A stretch of 64,000 bases of DNA from Polynucleobacter sp. MG-27-Goln-C1 (GCF_018881905.1 NZ_JACVPM010000003.1:124001-188000); one strand, 5' to 3'; positions 46,211 through 56,318 are shown, counted from the first letter of the stretch. Notes: generated by a model not told the origin, from the letters alone. Numbers and translations: made by a program.

Positions 46211-47221
46211 TTGAGCGCTTCAAGTACTTTTAATACCAATTTCAAGCAATACCTGACTTCTACCAAGGTGAAGGGTGCAGACATTCCTGCGGGCCTACAA
46301 GAGTTGCTATTAGCAGTTGCTGATACTTGCTCAACCTTGAGTCATGAAGTTGCTCAAGGCGCCTTAATTGGTTTATTGGGCTCTGCTGGTACTGGCAATG
46401 TTCAGGGCGAAGTTCAGCAAAAACTAGATGTGATTGCCAATGACTTATTAATTGATGGTGTGCAGGGATGCAAATCATTGGCTGGTCTAGCCTCTGAGGA
46501 GATGGAGTTACCACTCCCGGTTCAAGGTACTGGCGACTACTTGTTGTTATTTGATCCATTGGATGGCTCTTCAAATATCGATGTGAATGTATCTATCGGC
46601 ACTATTTTTTCTGTGCTCAAAAAACAAGATCCTACGGCGCCTTTGCAAACTTCAGATTTCTTATTGTCAGGCCGCCACCAGGTAGCAGCTGGTTACGTTG
46701 TGTATGGTCCACAAACCACCATGGCATTAACTCTGGGTGATGGCGTAGTGATGTTCACCCTCAATAAAGTGACTGGTGAATTTGTTTTAATTAAGCACGC
46801 GGTAGAGATTTCTCACTCAACTAAAGAATTCGCTATCAATATGTCGAACATGCGCCACTGGGCTGAGCCTGTGCGTCGCTACGTCGATGAGTGCTTAGCT
46901 GGCGTGAGTGGAGAGCGTGATAAAGATTTCAATATGCGCTGGATTGCATCCATGGTTGCTGATGTGCACCGTGTCTTATCGCGTGGCGGTATCTTTATGT
47001 ACCCCTGGGATCAACGTGAGCCACATAAGCCAGGAAAGCTACGCCTGATGTATGAGGCAAACCCGATGAGCTTCTTGGTAGAGCAGGCTGGCGGCGCGTC
47101 GACCAATGGTGATCAACTCATTATGGATATGGTTCCTACAGAGCTACATGAACGTGTTTCTGTCATGCTGGGTTCTAAGGAGGAGATTGAGCGTTTACAG
47201 CATTACCATTCTCAGGCCTAA
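46211..47221 (+). CDS. fbp: Fructose-1,6-bisphosphatase, class I
   Basis: 336 residues starting at a TTG (46211) with GGAG about 10 nt upstream. It makes fructose 6-phosphate in gluconeogenesis, essential when the cell grows on C2-C4 acids as this window suggests. The metal and substrate site is [36 protein letters not shown] and [28 protein letters not shown] are also canonical. A bidirectional terminator separates it from cphA. Confidence 0.95.
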   Translation: MSASSTFNTNFKQYLTSTKVKGADIPAGLQELLLAVADTCSTLSHEVAQGALIGLLGSAGTGNVQGEVQQKLDVIANDLLIDGVQGCKSLAGLASEEMELPLPVQGTGDYLLLFDPLDGSSNIDVNVSIGTIFSVLKKQDPTAPLQTSDFLLSGRHQVAAGYVVYGPQTTMALTLGDGVVMFTLNKVTGEFVLIKHAVEISHSTKEFAINMSNMRHWAEPVRRYVDECLAGVSGERDKDFNMRWIASMVADVHRVLSRGGIFMYPWDQREPHKPGKLRLMYEANPMSFLVEQAGGASTNGDQLIMDMVPTELHERVSVMLGSKEEIERLQHYHSQA

Positions 47222-47256
47222 TATTCTTACAGCACTTAGAGTGAGTAAGATCTAAC

Positions 47257-47287
47257 AAAAAAGCCCAATCACTGATTGGGCTTTTTT
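47257..47287. terminator. Bidirectional terminator between fbp and cphA
   Basis: AGCCCAATC / GATTGGGCT with a 3-nt loop is flanked by A6 on the left and T6 on the right, so it can end transcription from both convergent genes. Confidence 0.93.
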
Positions 47288-47321
47288 ATTTCAGACGATC
47301 ACTTGAAAATCAATTAAAGAA

Positions 47322-49892
47322 CTAAGGCTGCACTTTCTCTTTAAGATAGGCCAGAGATTCTTCTACTTGGTCAATGAGAATTAGACAGATGTCGCCAGCT
47401 GATAAATCATTGAGGGCGGTATCGATAGCGAGAAATTCACCAGTAATTTCTTTAACCTGTTTGGCTTTCTTAGTGCCTACCAAACCTTCTTGTAGAAGTT
47501 TAAGAACTTCTCCATCTTCTCGACCACGTTGACACTGATCTTGATAGAGGATGACATTGTCAAAGCTATTGCCAAGAATGCGTGTCAGATCACGAATATC
47601 TTCATCGCGACGATCGCCGGCACCGCTAATGACTACGTGGCTCTTCTTAGGCTTCATGGCCTCGATAGCGCTTGCTAAAGCACGCATTGCGTCTGGGTTG
47701 TGACCATAGTCAGCAATCACAGTGGCGCCTTTATGCTGGAATTGATTAAAGCGTCCCGGTACCGAATTAGCTGAGCTCTCAAAAGAATGAAGTCCACGTG
47801 CAATCTTTTCGGCATCAAGGCCTAAAGCCCAGCCAGCACCAATAGAAGCCATAGCATTTTCGATCTGGAAACCTAAAACACCATTTTGAGTCAGCGGAAT
47901 CTCGCTTACGGGGAAGCGGAAGAGTACTCGCGCTCCCTTTGAGCAGACGATATAGGTACCATCAAAGTAGATTACTTTTTTATTCTTTGCGCGATGAGCC
48001 GCAATTACAGGATGATGTTGATTCTGTGCAAAGAAAATCACGCGACCAGTGCAAACATCACCCATCTTCACGACTATCGGATCGGCAGCGTTCAGAACTG
48101 CTGCGCCGGTTGGCGCGACGTTCATCACAATGACCCGCTTCAGAATCGCTAAGTCTTCTACGCTGGTGATGTAGTTAAGGCCTAAGTGGTCACCTTCACC
48201 AATATTGGTCACAACGGCAACTTCACAGCGGTCAAAGCCAAGACCTTCACGCAACATTCCGCCGCGAGCTGTTTCTAATACGGCAGCATCGACATCAGGA
48301 TGCATGAGGACATTACGTGCACTCTTAGGGCCACTGCAATCACCGGAATCAATTAGGCGATGGTTGATATAGACGCCATCAGTAGTCGTCATGCCCACGC
48401 GTAAACCAGTCTCATTCAATAAATGAGAAATCAGGCGAACGGTAGTGGTCTTACCATTGGTGCCAGTGACAGCTACCACTGGAATACGGCCATCCTCACC
48501 CAATGGATACATCATATTGACGATATCTTCACCAACAGGGCGGCTCTTGCCGTACGAGGGTTTGAGATGCATGCGTAGGCCTGGTGCAGCATTGACTTCA
48601 ACAATGCCACCACCTTGAGTCTCTAGAGGTTTGTAAATCGCCTCACAAAGAATGTCGACACCAGCAATATCTAAGCCAATCATTTGGGCGGCTGCAATTG
48701 CGCTGGCAGCTACATCTGGATGAACATCATCAGTCACATCGGTCGCTGTACCACCAGTGCTCAGATTGGCGTTATTACGAAGTAAGACGCGCTCACCAGT
48801 CTTGGGAACATATTGAGGGCTTAAGCCATTGCTGGCTAAGTGTGCAAGGGCAATGTCATCAAAACGAATTTTGGTTAATGCGGTTGCATGGCCGTCGCCG
48901 CGCAATGGATTTTTGTTTTCTAGTTCAACCAGCTCAGAGACGGAATGTTTTCCATCGCCAACCACTTGAGCGGGTTCGCGGCGAGCTGCAGCGGATAGGC
49001 GATTGCCTACCACTAGCAGGCGATAGTCAGCGCCAGGTAAGTAGCGCTCAACAATGGTTTCACGACCAAAGGCTTGGGTAACTACAAAGCCTGCGCGCAC
49101 CTCTTCTTCAGTTTGAATGTTGGCAACAACACCTTTGCCTTGATTACCGTCTTTAGGTTTAAGAACAATCGGGCCACCAATCTTTTGGGCAGCGCGCCAA
49201 GCATCATCAGCGGTAGTAACTACTTCGCCGATCGGAACGGATACTCCCGCAGCTGCTAATAGATTTTTAGTGAGTTCTTTATCTTGTGCAATAGCTTCAG
49301 CAATTGCGCTGGTGTCGCTGGTCTCAGCAGCTTGAATACGCTTTTGCTTGCTACCCCAACCAAACTGCACCATGCTGCCCTCAGTCATGCGGCGATAGGG
49401 GATATTTCTTTGTACGGCAGCATCGACGATAGATCCGGTGCTTGGCCCTAAGCGTACATCTTCATACAAAGCCTCTAATTCAGAGAGGGCGGCTGCTAAA
49501 TCAAATGGCACATCATTGAGTGTTGCCTGGATTAGCCCAAAAGCAAAGTCAAATGCCATGCGCCCAACAACTTCTTCGGTGTACTCCACCACTACTTGAA
49601 ATATGCCGACTTCAGTAGTTTGTACAGTGCGGCTAAAAGTTACTGGACAGCCTGCTTGAGACTGAAGACCTAAAGCGGCATGTTCAAGAGCGTGTGCGAG
49701 GGAGAGGATTTCATTATGTCCACCACGACGCATGCTGCCCAACTGAGGGAAGCGTTCGCGAATCTTGATTTCAAACTGCGGGATTGATTCAATGGAGCGT
49801 TCTGTTTCATCGCAAGAAACAATTGCCTCTAGGGCTGTGTGGCGGCTCCATAAATTTGGGCCGCGCAACATGCGAATACGGGTGATTTCCAA
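47322..49892 (-). CDS. cphA: Cyanophycin synthetase CphA
   Basis: 856 residues. It polymerises aspartate and arginine into the storage polymer cyanophycin. N-terminal domain from IRMLRGPNLWSRHTALEA; ATP-grasp domain (about 220-475, VVLKPKDGNQGKGV, VEVNAAPGLRMHLKPS) that adds Asp; Mur-ligase domain with an intact P-loop GTNGKTTT (near residue 478) and a complete C-terminal lobe (DYGHNPDAMRAL, GAGDRRDED) that adds Arg. The start is a TTG directly abutting the stop of the upstream paralogue; ATG at 49871 would cut into the conserved start. No cyanophycinase gene is in the window. Confidence 0.94.
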   Translation of the reverse strand: MEITRIRMLRGPNLWSRHTALEAIVSCDETERSIESIPQFEIKIRERFPQLGSMRRGGHNEILSLAHALEHAALGLQSQAGCPVTFSRTVQTTEVGIFQVVVEYTEEVVGRMAFDFAFGLIQATLNDVPFDLAAALSELEALYEDVRLGPSTGSIVDAAVQRNIPYRRMTEGSMVQFGWGSKQKRIQAAETSDTSAIAEAIAQDKELTKNLLAAAGVSVPIGEVVTTADDAWRAAQKIGGPIVLKPKDGNQGKGVVANIQTEEEVRAGFVVTQAFGRETIVERYLPGADYRLLVVGNRLSAAARREPAQVVGDGKHSVSELVELENKNPLRGDGHATALTKIRFDDIALAHLASNGLSPQYVPKTGERVLLRNNANLSTGGTATDVTDDVHPDVAASAIAAAQMIGLDIAGVDILCEAIYKPLETQGGGIVEVNAAPGLRMHLKPSYGKSRPVGEDIVNMMYPLGEDGRIPVVAVTGTNGKTTTVRLISHLLNETGLRVGMTTTDGVYINHRLIDSGDCSGPKSARNVLMHPDVDAAVLETARGGMLREGLGFDRCEVAVVTNIGEGDHLGLNYITSVEDLAILKRVIVMNVAPTGAAVLNAADPIVVKMGDVCTGRVIFFAQNQHHPVIAAHRAKNKKVIYFDGTYIVCSKGARVLFRFPVSEIPLTQNGVLGFQIENAMASIGAGWALGLDAEKIARGLHSFESSANSVPGRFNQFQHKGATVIADYGHNPDAMRALASAIEAMKPKKSHVVISGAGDRRDEDIRDLTRILGNSFDNVILYQDQCQRGREDGEVLKLLQEGLVGTKKAKQVKEITGEFLAIDTALNDLSAGDICLILIDQVEESLAYLKEKVQP

Positions 49893-52085
49893 TTAAGCCC
49901 CTGCTGGAATACTGGCATCAGAAACAAAGGTTTCAGCACCAGCTTCGATTACGTTGAACGGAATATCTAATGCCCAAGCTGCAGCAATCGCAGCACCAAG
50001 ATTCATTGGTTTCCATGGCTCAGTGGCACTAGGCTCAGAGTTACGCGGCACCGGAATACTTTTTTGATCATGTTTGGCAGATTTCAGAGTGATTTGTTGG
50101 TTGCCAATCATCACGACACGACCACCATTCTTGAGATGCTCTTGAGCAACAGTAGATGCAGAGTCTTGAGTAAAGAAGATCACCTCACCATCGCATAACT
50201 CTGCCATGTTCACAACCATCGGGTCATCCGCATTAAGAACGGCAACGCCTGTTGGCAAAACCACATCCACTTGAGTTCTGACGATGCTAAACACTTGGTC
50301 TTCATCGTAGATGGCGTATTGAGGGAAGTTGGCTGTTGGATCTACGTTCAAAACAACACCTACTTGGCAGCGGTCATAAGCCAAGCCTTCGATCAACATC
50401 GATAGATTGTTGTTCTCAATGACGGCTGCTTCAACCGCACGATTCAATAAAGTACGACGGGCATTTTCCCAGTTGGCAGCATTGCTCTTTTGAATTGAGC
50501 GATGACCAAAAAACAAACCCTTGCTGCAAGATAATCCAACATACAAATTGGTGAGTCGCAAGAAGTGGGCAATCATTTCAGCCACTGGAGTTTTGCCTCT
50601 AGAACCGCAGACGCCAACTACTGGAATGCGGAAATCAGTTCCTGGTGGGAAGAGATGATTTGCAATTTCTTTCCCAACTGGTTGAGGTTTGCCGCTGGCA
50701 GGTTTCAAGTGCATCAATAAACCTGGGCCAGCATTCACTTCAACAATGGCTGCATTCTGCACATCCAATGGTTTGCTAATGTCTTGTGCAACTAGATCAA
50801 CGCCAGCAATCTCCAGCCCCACTACGCGGGCGGCCAAAGCAACTTGGCTAGCAACTTCTGGATGAATTAAATCGGTCACATCAAATGCAACGTTGCCATT
50901 ACTTTGAATGAGTACTTTTTGATCCAAAGCTGGAATACTTGCACCAGTAAGTTTCTGGCGTGCAAGCTCTAACTCCACCGCAGAATCAATGCGTACTGGA
51001 TTGAGTGGGCACTCTTCGGTAGTACCTCGACGTGGGTCAGAATTAATTTGGGTCTGAATGAGTTCAAGCACGGTATGTTTGCCATCACCAGTAACCCAAA
51101 CAGTTTCGCCTTTGGCTGCTGCAACTACTTTGTTGCCAACGACTAGCAGGCGATGTTCGTCGCCAATGATGTGACGCTCTACTAAAACTTCGCTACCTTC
51201 ATCAATTGCAACCGCATAGGCAGCTTCAATTTCTTGTTGGGTGTACAGATTGATAAAGACACCACGACCATGATTGCCATCAATTGGCTTAACCACAACT
51301 GGCAGGCCGATATCTTGCGCGGCTTCCCATGCATCATCAGCGCTAGTAACGGTGCGGCCTTCAGGTGTAGGGACTCCGGCACTAGATAAAAGACTCTTGG
51401 TAAGATCTTTATCGCGAGAAATCGTTTCTGCGATTGCGCTGGTTTGATCGGTTTCAGCAGTCCAGATGCGACGCTGCTTGGCGCCATAACCAAGTTGTAC
51501 TAGGTTGCCTTCAGACAAACGGATAGAGGGGATGCCGCGCTCTTCTGCTGCATTCACGATGCAGGCAGTACTTGGTCCAAGTAATAGATCGTCACCCAGC
51601 TCGCGCAGTTCTTCAATGATCGTGCTTACAAGAGCAACAGGATCCTTGGTGTCTTGGGCTAAAGCAAGATAGAGATCGCGGGCGTACTTGAGGGCGGTGA
51701 GAGTTACTTCTTCATTGATTGCGCTCACCATGACTTTGTAAACACCGCGACGATCGCCATCACGTGCTTTACCAAAGCCGCCAGGGATGCCAGCTAAATT
51801 TTGTAATTCCAAGGTTAGGTGCTCAAGGATGTGAGCTGGCCAAGTACCTTCTTCTACTCTTTTGAGGAATCCACCAGCTTCGCCATAGCTGCAGCGGTGT
51901 TCTTGAAGGCTGGGGAGTGCTTTGACGAGTCGGTCATAAAACCCAGGGATGAGGTTAGAGGGGAAATCCTCTAATTCACCAATATCGAGCCAAACCTCAA
52001 TAACAGGATGGTAAGTCCACATATTGGGGCCGCGGAGATGCTTGACACTCAAGATCTCAATGGTTTTATCTAGTAATTGGGGCAT
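49893..52085 (-). CDS. Second, shortened cyanophycin synthetase paralogue (CphA'-like)
   Basis: 730 residues from the ATG at 52085. It has the same N-terminal domain (VKHLRGPNMWTYHPVIE) and a full ATP-grasp domain (PVVVKPIDGNHGRGV, VEVNAGPGLLMHLKPASGKPQPVG). The Mur-ligase domain departs from CphA: the P-loop reads GSRGKTPV instead of GTNGKTTT, and the chain ends about 115 residues before CphA does, lacking the C-terminal Mur lobe. This is the pattern of the second cyanophycin synthetase known in Cupriavidus and relatives. It may use dipeptide substrates or assist CphA (inference). Confidence 0.88.
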   Translation of the reverse strand: MPQLLDKTIEILSVKHLRGPNMWTYHPVIEVWLDIGELEDFPSNLIPGFYDRLVKALPSLQEHRCSYGEAGGFLKRVEEGTWPAHILEHLTLELQNLAGIPGGFGKARDGDRRGVYKVMVSAINEEVTLTALKYARDLYLALAQDTKDPVALVSTIIEELRELGDDLLLGPSTACIVNAAEERGIPSIRLSEGNLVQLGYGAKQRRIWTAETDQTSAIAETISRDKDLTKSLLSSAGVPTPEGRTVTSADDAWEAAQDIGLPVVVKPIDGNHGRGVFINLYTQQEIEAAYAVAIDEGSEVLVERHIIGDEHRLLVVGNKVVAAAKGETVWVTGDGKHTVLELIQTQINSDPRRGTTEECPLNPVRIDSAVELELARQKLTGASIPALDQKVLIQSNGNVAFDVTDLIHPEVASQVALAARVVGLEIAGVDLVAQDISKPLDVQNAAIVEVNAGPGLLMHLKPASGKPQPVGKEIANHLFPPGTDFRIPVVGVCGSRGKTPVAEMIAHFLRLTNLYVGLSCSKGLFFGHRSIQKSNAANWENARRTLLNRAVEAAVIENNNLSMLIEGLAYDRCQVGVVLNVDPTANFPQYAIYDEDQVFSIVRTQVDVVLPTGVAVLNADDPMVVNMAELCDGEVIFFTQDSASTVAQEHLKNGGRVVMIGNQQITLKSAKHDQKSIPVPRNSEPSATEPWKPMNLGAAIAAAWALDIPFNVIEAGAETFVSDASIPAGA

Positions 52086-52278
52086 ATGTGGAATGGGGGG
52101 TCTCAACGCCGCTTCAGAAGGTGAGGGCGGGATATCTCAGACTGTCTCTCTGGTTTTAGTAATTATTCAAAATCCACAAAATTAGCAAAAATACACAAAA
52201 AAGCTTACTTCAATAATTTAACGGCTTTCCGTCCACTAAAGTTGACAGAGTTAGTAAATCTAAAAAATCTAGCTCCAC

Positions 52279-52284
52279 TATACT
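52279..52284 (+). promoter_or_regulatory. Possible -10 element of the ABC exporter gene
   Basis: TATACT lies 11 bp before the ATG at 52295. If used, the leader would be only a few nt long. The TTGACA at 52242-52247 is 31 bp away, too far to be its -35. Weak support. Confidence 0.25.
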
Positions 52285-52294
52285 TTTAGGACTA

Positions 52295-54643
52295 ATGAAG
52301 CCAGAAATCTCCCCAACAGCTCCCCCTTTCCCAACCCATTGGGCTGGCGCTTTAGAGGCACCCCAATCTCCAGTAAAAGACGCTAACTCAATACTGGCAT
52401 GGGTTGAGCTGGATCTCGATAGTGAAATGCGCTTTGAAAAAAGCCTGCTTTGTTTGGCCCCAACGGGCTTATTTTGGACCGATGGCACTCACTCGGAATT
52501 CTGGCCCATTAGCCCTGGGGCTCATCTTTTGCATGGAGATCATGCTGGAGTAGGGCACCTCAAGCTGGAGTCTGAGAATAGTCTGCTCCGGCTTTGGTAC
52601 TTCACCTTAGCTGTTAATCCTCAGGTATTGCGCCTACAGAGTGGTTTTAAACGGTTAATCCGAGGTGACCAGGCCACTAAAGAGCCTGAGGCTTCTGAGT
52701 ACGACAAACAGGTTTGTCCGGTGTGCTTGAGTCCTAAGCCTGCTAATTCAGATGCTTGCCCTACTTGCGATCCAGAAGAGGATGCCCCTCCATCAACTTG
52801 GACTTTATTTAAGTTGTGGCGTTTTGCGCGTCCTTACAAAAAACAGCTTTTACTAGGTTTCGTGCTGACCTTGCTCTCTACTGGCGCTACGCTCATACCG
52901 CCTTATCTGACGATGCCCTTGATGGATCACGTGTTGATTCCCTATGAAAAAGGTAACCCGATTGATTTTGCTCTGGCCACCAAATACCTTTTGGCTTTAT
53001 TTGCTGCGGCAATCGTGGCCTGGGGTTTGGGTTGGTGGAAAACCTATCTGCTTGCATTGGTGAGTGAGCGTATCGGTGCAGATCTGCGCAATACAACTTT
53101 TGAACACTTACTCAAATTATCTTTAGAGTATTTCGGCGGCAAAAGAACGGGTGACTTGATTGCGCGCATTGGTGCTGAGACTGACCGCATTTGCGTATTC
53201 CTATCCCTCTACGCTTTGGACTTTGCGACCGACGTCATCATGATTACGATGACCGCAGCAATTTTGGTATCAATTGATCCTTTGCTCGCATTGGTTACTT
53301 TGGCACCTTTGCCATTTATCGTGTGGATGATTCATGTAGTGCGAGACAAACTCCGTTTTGGGTTTGAAAAGATTGATCGTGTTTGGTCTGAAGTAACCAA
53401 TATCTTGGCCGATACGATTCCGGGTATTCGGGTAGTGAAAGCCTTTGCTCAAGAAGACCGTGAGCTAAAACGTTTCGTTGATTCCAACAAACACAATTTA
53501 CAAATCAATGATCGCGTCAATCGCGTATGGGGATTATTTTCCCCAACCGTCACGCTCCTAACTGAAACTGGTCTCTTGGTAGTATGGGGTTTCGGTATTT
53601 GGCAGGTGGCACATCAAAAGGTCACCGTTGGTGTATTAATTGCTTTCTTGGCCTACATTGGACGCTTCTACATTCGACTCGATTCAATGAGTCGCATCGT
53701 TTCCCATACGCAAAAAGCAGCTGCTGGCGCTAAACGTATTTTTGATATTTTGGATCATGTCTCAAGCGTTCCTGAGCCAATTAATCCAGCACCTTTGGGT
53801 GAGGTTAAAGGCCGCATCTCCTTGCGTGGTGTGGGTTTCCGGTACGGTAACCGTGCGGTTTCTAAAGGCGTCGATCTAGATATTGCCCCTGGAGAAATGA
53901 TTGGTTTAGTTGGACATAGCGGCTCTGGTAAGAGTACTTTGGTGAACTTGATTTGCCGCTTCTATGATGTGAGTGCTGGCTCAATTGCATTGGATGGGCG
54001 CGACATTCGTAGCATCGGCATTGCTGACTATCGCAAGCGTATTGGATTAGTTTTACAAGAGCCATTTTTATTCTTTGGCACGATTGCAGAAAATATTGCT
54101 TACGGAAAACCAGACGCTACTCGTGAAGAAATTATTGAAGCCGCACGCGCCGCACATGCCCATGAATTTATTCTTCGCCTACCACTAGGTTATGACTCAT
54201 TGGTGGGTGAGCGCGGTCAATCCCTCTCGGGTGGCGAGCGTCAGCGTATTTCAATCGCACGTGCGTTATTGATTAATCCAAGCATTCTGATTTTGGATGA
54301 AGCCACCTCATCAGTAGATACCACCACTGAAAAAGAAATTCAACGCGCTTTAGATAATTTGGTTAAAGGCCGCACTACGATTGCGATTGCCCATCGACTT
54401 TCCACTTTAAGAAAAGCAGACCGCTTGGTTGTGCTTGATAAAGGTGAGATTGTGGAGATTGGCTCGCATGATGAGCTCATGGATGCACAAGGTGCTTACT
54501 ACGCCCTGTATCAAGCCCAACTACGCCATGCTGCCGAGTTGGTTGAGGGCGGCGCTATTGGTGAAAGCATTGAAGAAGGCAAAGATGAGCGCGAAGAAGA
54601 GCACCTGCAAGTAATTGCCAAAGAAACTGGGGGCGGGGTATGA
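52295..54643 (+). CDS. Cyanophycin-locus ABC exporter (fused permease and ATPase) with N-terminal extension
   Basis: 782 residues. The last 600 are a type IV ABC exporter half: six membrane helices (about 180-460), then an ATPase with Walker A GHSGSGKST (near 540), Q loop LQEPFLFFGTIAENIAYG, signature LSGGERQRIS, Walker B ILILDEATSSVD and the H loop. It carries an extra 170 residues at the N terminus: a beta-rich domain (about 1-125) and a zinc-ribbon-like CPVC-N11-CPTC (about 141-158). It is divergent from the two cyanophycin synthetases and coupled to a DUF1854 gene. This family is known only by association with cyanophycin genes; the cargo is unknown. Confidence 0.85.
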   Translation: MKPEISPTAPPFPTHWAGALEAPQSPVKDANSILAWVELDLDSEMRFEKSLLCLAPTGLFWTDGTHSEFWPISPGAHLLHGDHAGVGHLKLESENSLLRLWYFTLAVNPQVLRLQSGFKRLIRGDQATKEPEASEYDKQVCPVCLSPKPANSDACPTCDPEEDAPPSTWTLFKLWRFARPYKKQLLLGFVLTLLSTGATLIPPYLTMPLMDHVLIPYEKGNPIDFALATKYLLALFAAAIVAWGLGWWKTYLLALVSERIGADLRNTTFEHLLKLSLEYFGGKRTGDLIARIGAETDRICVFLSLYALDFATDVIMITMTAAILVSIDPLLALVTLAPLPFIVWMIHVVRDKLRFGFEKIDRVWSEVTNILADTIPGIRVVKAFAQEDRELKRFVDSNKHNLQINDRVNRVWGLFSPTVTLLTETGLLVVWGFGIWQVAHQKVTVGVLIAFLAYIGRFYIRLDSMSRIVSHTQKAAAGAKRIFDILDHVSSVPEPINPAPLGEVKGRISLRGVGFRYGNRAVSKGVDLDIAPGEMIGLVGHSGSGKSTLVNLICRFYDVSAGSIALDGRDIRSIGIADYRKRIGLVLQEPFLFFGTIAENIAYGKPDATREEIIEAARAAHAHEFILRLPLGYDSLVGERGQSLSGGERQRISIARALLINPSILILDEATSSVDTTTEKEIQRALDNLVKGRTTIAIAHRLSTLRKADRLVVLDKGEIVEIGSHDELMDAQGAYYALYQAQLRHAAELVEGGAIGESIEEGKDEREEEHLQVIAKETGGGV

Positions 54644-55116
54644 GTCATCATCAACAATCGCACACGCTAGAACGTGATGCCCTTGGCCGCTTAGTATTTA
54701 TTGATGCTGCTGGCACTCGCCATACAGGGGTCTATCCAGTCAGAGCCTTCCCGATTACCGCTCCAGGCGCTGGAATCTCCATCATGGATCAGTCGGGTAA
54801 AGAATTGTGTTGGTTTGACGGCGTCACCGCCATTCCGGAGGGCGAATTAGCTCTGATTGAGGAAGAGTTGGCTGCTCGTGAGTTCATGCCTGTGATCGAA
54901 AAAATCACCAAGGTATCGACTTTTGCCACCCCAAGTATTTGGGATCTCGAAACTGACCGTGGCCCCACCAGAATTCGCCTTAAAGGTGAAGAAGACATTC
55001 GCCGAATTGCTGGCAATACGCTTCTGATTGCCGACTCTAATGGCCTCCAATTCTTGATCAAAGATTCCACTCAGCTTGATAAAGTCAGTAAGAAGCTTTT
55101 GGATCGATTCCGCTAA
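54640..55116 (+). CDS. DUF1854 protein of the cyanophycin locus
   Basis: 158 residues, overlapping the ABC exporter stop by 4 nt (ATGA), so the two are translated together. Soluble, no signal or membrane segment. LERDALGRLVFIDAAGTRHTGVYPVRAFPITAP and the ending IADSNGLQFLIKDSTQLDKVSKKLLDRF are characteristic of DUF1854. The family has no established activity. The constant pairing with this ABC type and with CphA suggests an accessory role in handling cyanophycin or its building blocks (inference). Confidence 0.8.
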   Translation: MSHHQQSHTLERDALGRLVFIDAAGTRHTGVYPVRAFPITAPGAGISIMDQSGKELCWFDGVTAIPEGELALIEEELAAREFMPVIEKITKVSTFATPSIWDLETDRGPTRIRLKGEEDIRRIAGNTLLIADSNGLQFLIKDSTQLDKVSKKLLDRFR

Positions 55117-55296
55117 GAATTTTCCCTGCAAAATCCTTATAGGGTTAGTACTAATAAGCTAGTGTTACCCCTAACTGTCCATTTGGTAATTATTGATGGC
55201 AATCAAGTATTCATGCCCCGATATGGATAAAAATCCATGCATAACAAAGAGAAGCCAAAGTAATATTGGTATTCAAAATTTTTTGGAGGAGCGTTC

Positions 55297-56301
55297 ATGA
55301 AGATGAAGTTAAAAGGGGCATTGATTTCCACCGCATTAGCCCTCGGTGCTGCTGCTGTTTCACCTGCTTTCGCTGCTTGGGAACCAACCAAGCCAGTTGA
55401 GTTCATCATTCCTGCCGGTCCTGGCGGTGGTGCTGACCAGATGGCACGCATGATCCAAGGAATCATTACAAAAAATAACTTGATGAAACAGGCAGTCATT
55501 CCTGTGAACAAGGGTGCAGGCGCTGGAGCTGAAGGCTTCTTGGCAATGAAAGAAGCTAAGGGCGATCCAAATAAGATCGTGATTACGCTCTCCAACTTGT
55601 TTACAACTCCATTGGCAACAGGCGTTCCATTTAACTGGCAAGACATCACTCCAGTAGCCATGTTGGCACTTGACCAATTCGTTTTATGGGATAACGCTGA
55701 CAAGCCTTACAAAACTGCCAAGGAGTATATCGATGCAGCCAAAGCGGCTGGTCCTGGCAAGTTCAAGATGGGTGGTACTGGCTCTAAGTCTGAAGACCAG
55801 ATCATTACTGTAGCGATTGAAAAAGCAACTGGCGCTAAGTTCACATACATCCCATTCAAAGGGGGTGGCGACGTTGCTGTGCAACTCGTTGGTAATCACA
55901 TCGATTCTTCTGTGAACAATCCAATTGAAGCAGTTGCTCAATGGCGTGCAAACAAATTACGTGCATTGTGCGTATTTGATGACACTCGTATGCCTTACAA
56001 AGAAAAGATCACTGCAACTCAATCTTGGAACGACGTTCCAACTTGTAAAGAAGCTGGCGTGCCAACTGACTACGTGATGTTGCGCGGCATTTTTATGGCT
56101 CCTGGCGTAACTCAAGACCAGGTTGATTACTACATCAACGTGTTCAAAAAAGTACGCGAGACAGCAGAGTGGAAGAAGTTTATGGCTGATGGCGCATTCA
56201 ATCAGACATTCATGACTGGTAAAGAGTTCAGAAATTGGCTCACATTAAATGAAGCATTACATAAGCAATTAATGGCTGAAGCTGGCTTCTTGGCTAAGTA
56301 A
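55297..56301 (+). CDS. tctC: Tripartite tricarboxylate transporter binding protein (Bug/TctC family)
   Basis: 334 residues. Signal peptide with cleavage after AFA (about residue 26), mature start AWEPTKPVEFIIPAGPGGGADQMARM with the carboxylate-binding PGGGADQ loop. It is the extracytoplasmic receptor for the TctAB permease encoded downstream. GGAGGAGCG precedes the ATG. Its ligand (citrate, tartrate, terephthalate and others are known in the family) cannot be read from sequence. It shares low similarity with the other Bug protein at 7232. Confidence 0.92.
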   Translation: MKMKLKGALISTALALGAAAVSPAFAAWEPTKPVEFIIPAGPGGGADQMARMIQGIITKNNLMKQAVIPVNKGAGAGAEGFLAMKEAKGDPNKIVITLSNLFTTPLATGVPFNWQDITPVAMLALDQFVLWDNADKPYKTAKEYIDAAKAAGPGKFKMGGTGSKSEDQIITVAIEKATGAKFTYIPFKGGGDVAVQLVGNHIDSSVNNPIEAVAQWRANKLRALCVFDDTRMPYKEKITATQSWNDVPTCKEAGVPTDYVMLRGIFMAPGVTQDQVDYYINVFKKVRETAEWKKFMADGAFNQTFMTGKEFRNWLTLNEALHKQLMAEAGFLAK

Positions 56302-56318
56302 TTTTCGAGAAACTAAAT

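Noticed and set aside
47322..52106. One long cyanophycin synthetase broken by a frameshift
   Set aside because: Each of the two genes has its own N-terminal, ATP-grasp and Mur regions, so they are tandem paralogues, not halves of one gene.
52242..52247. TTGACA as the -35 box for the ABC exporter gene
   Set aside because: No good -10 element lies 16-18 bp downstream; the nearest TATACT is 31 bp away.
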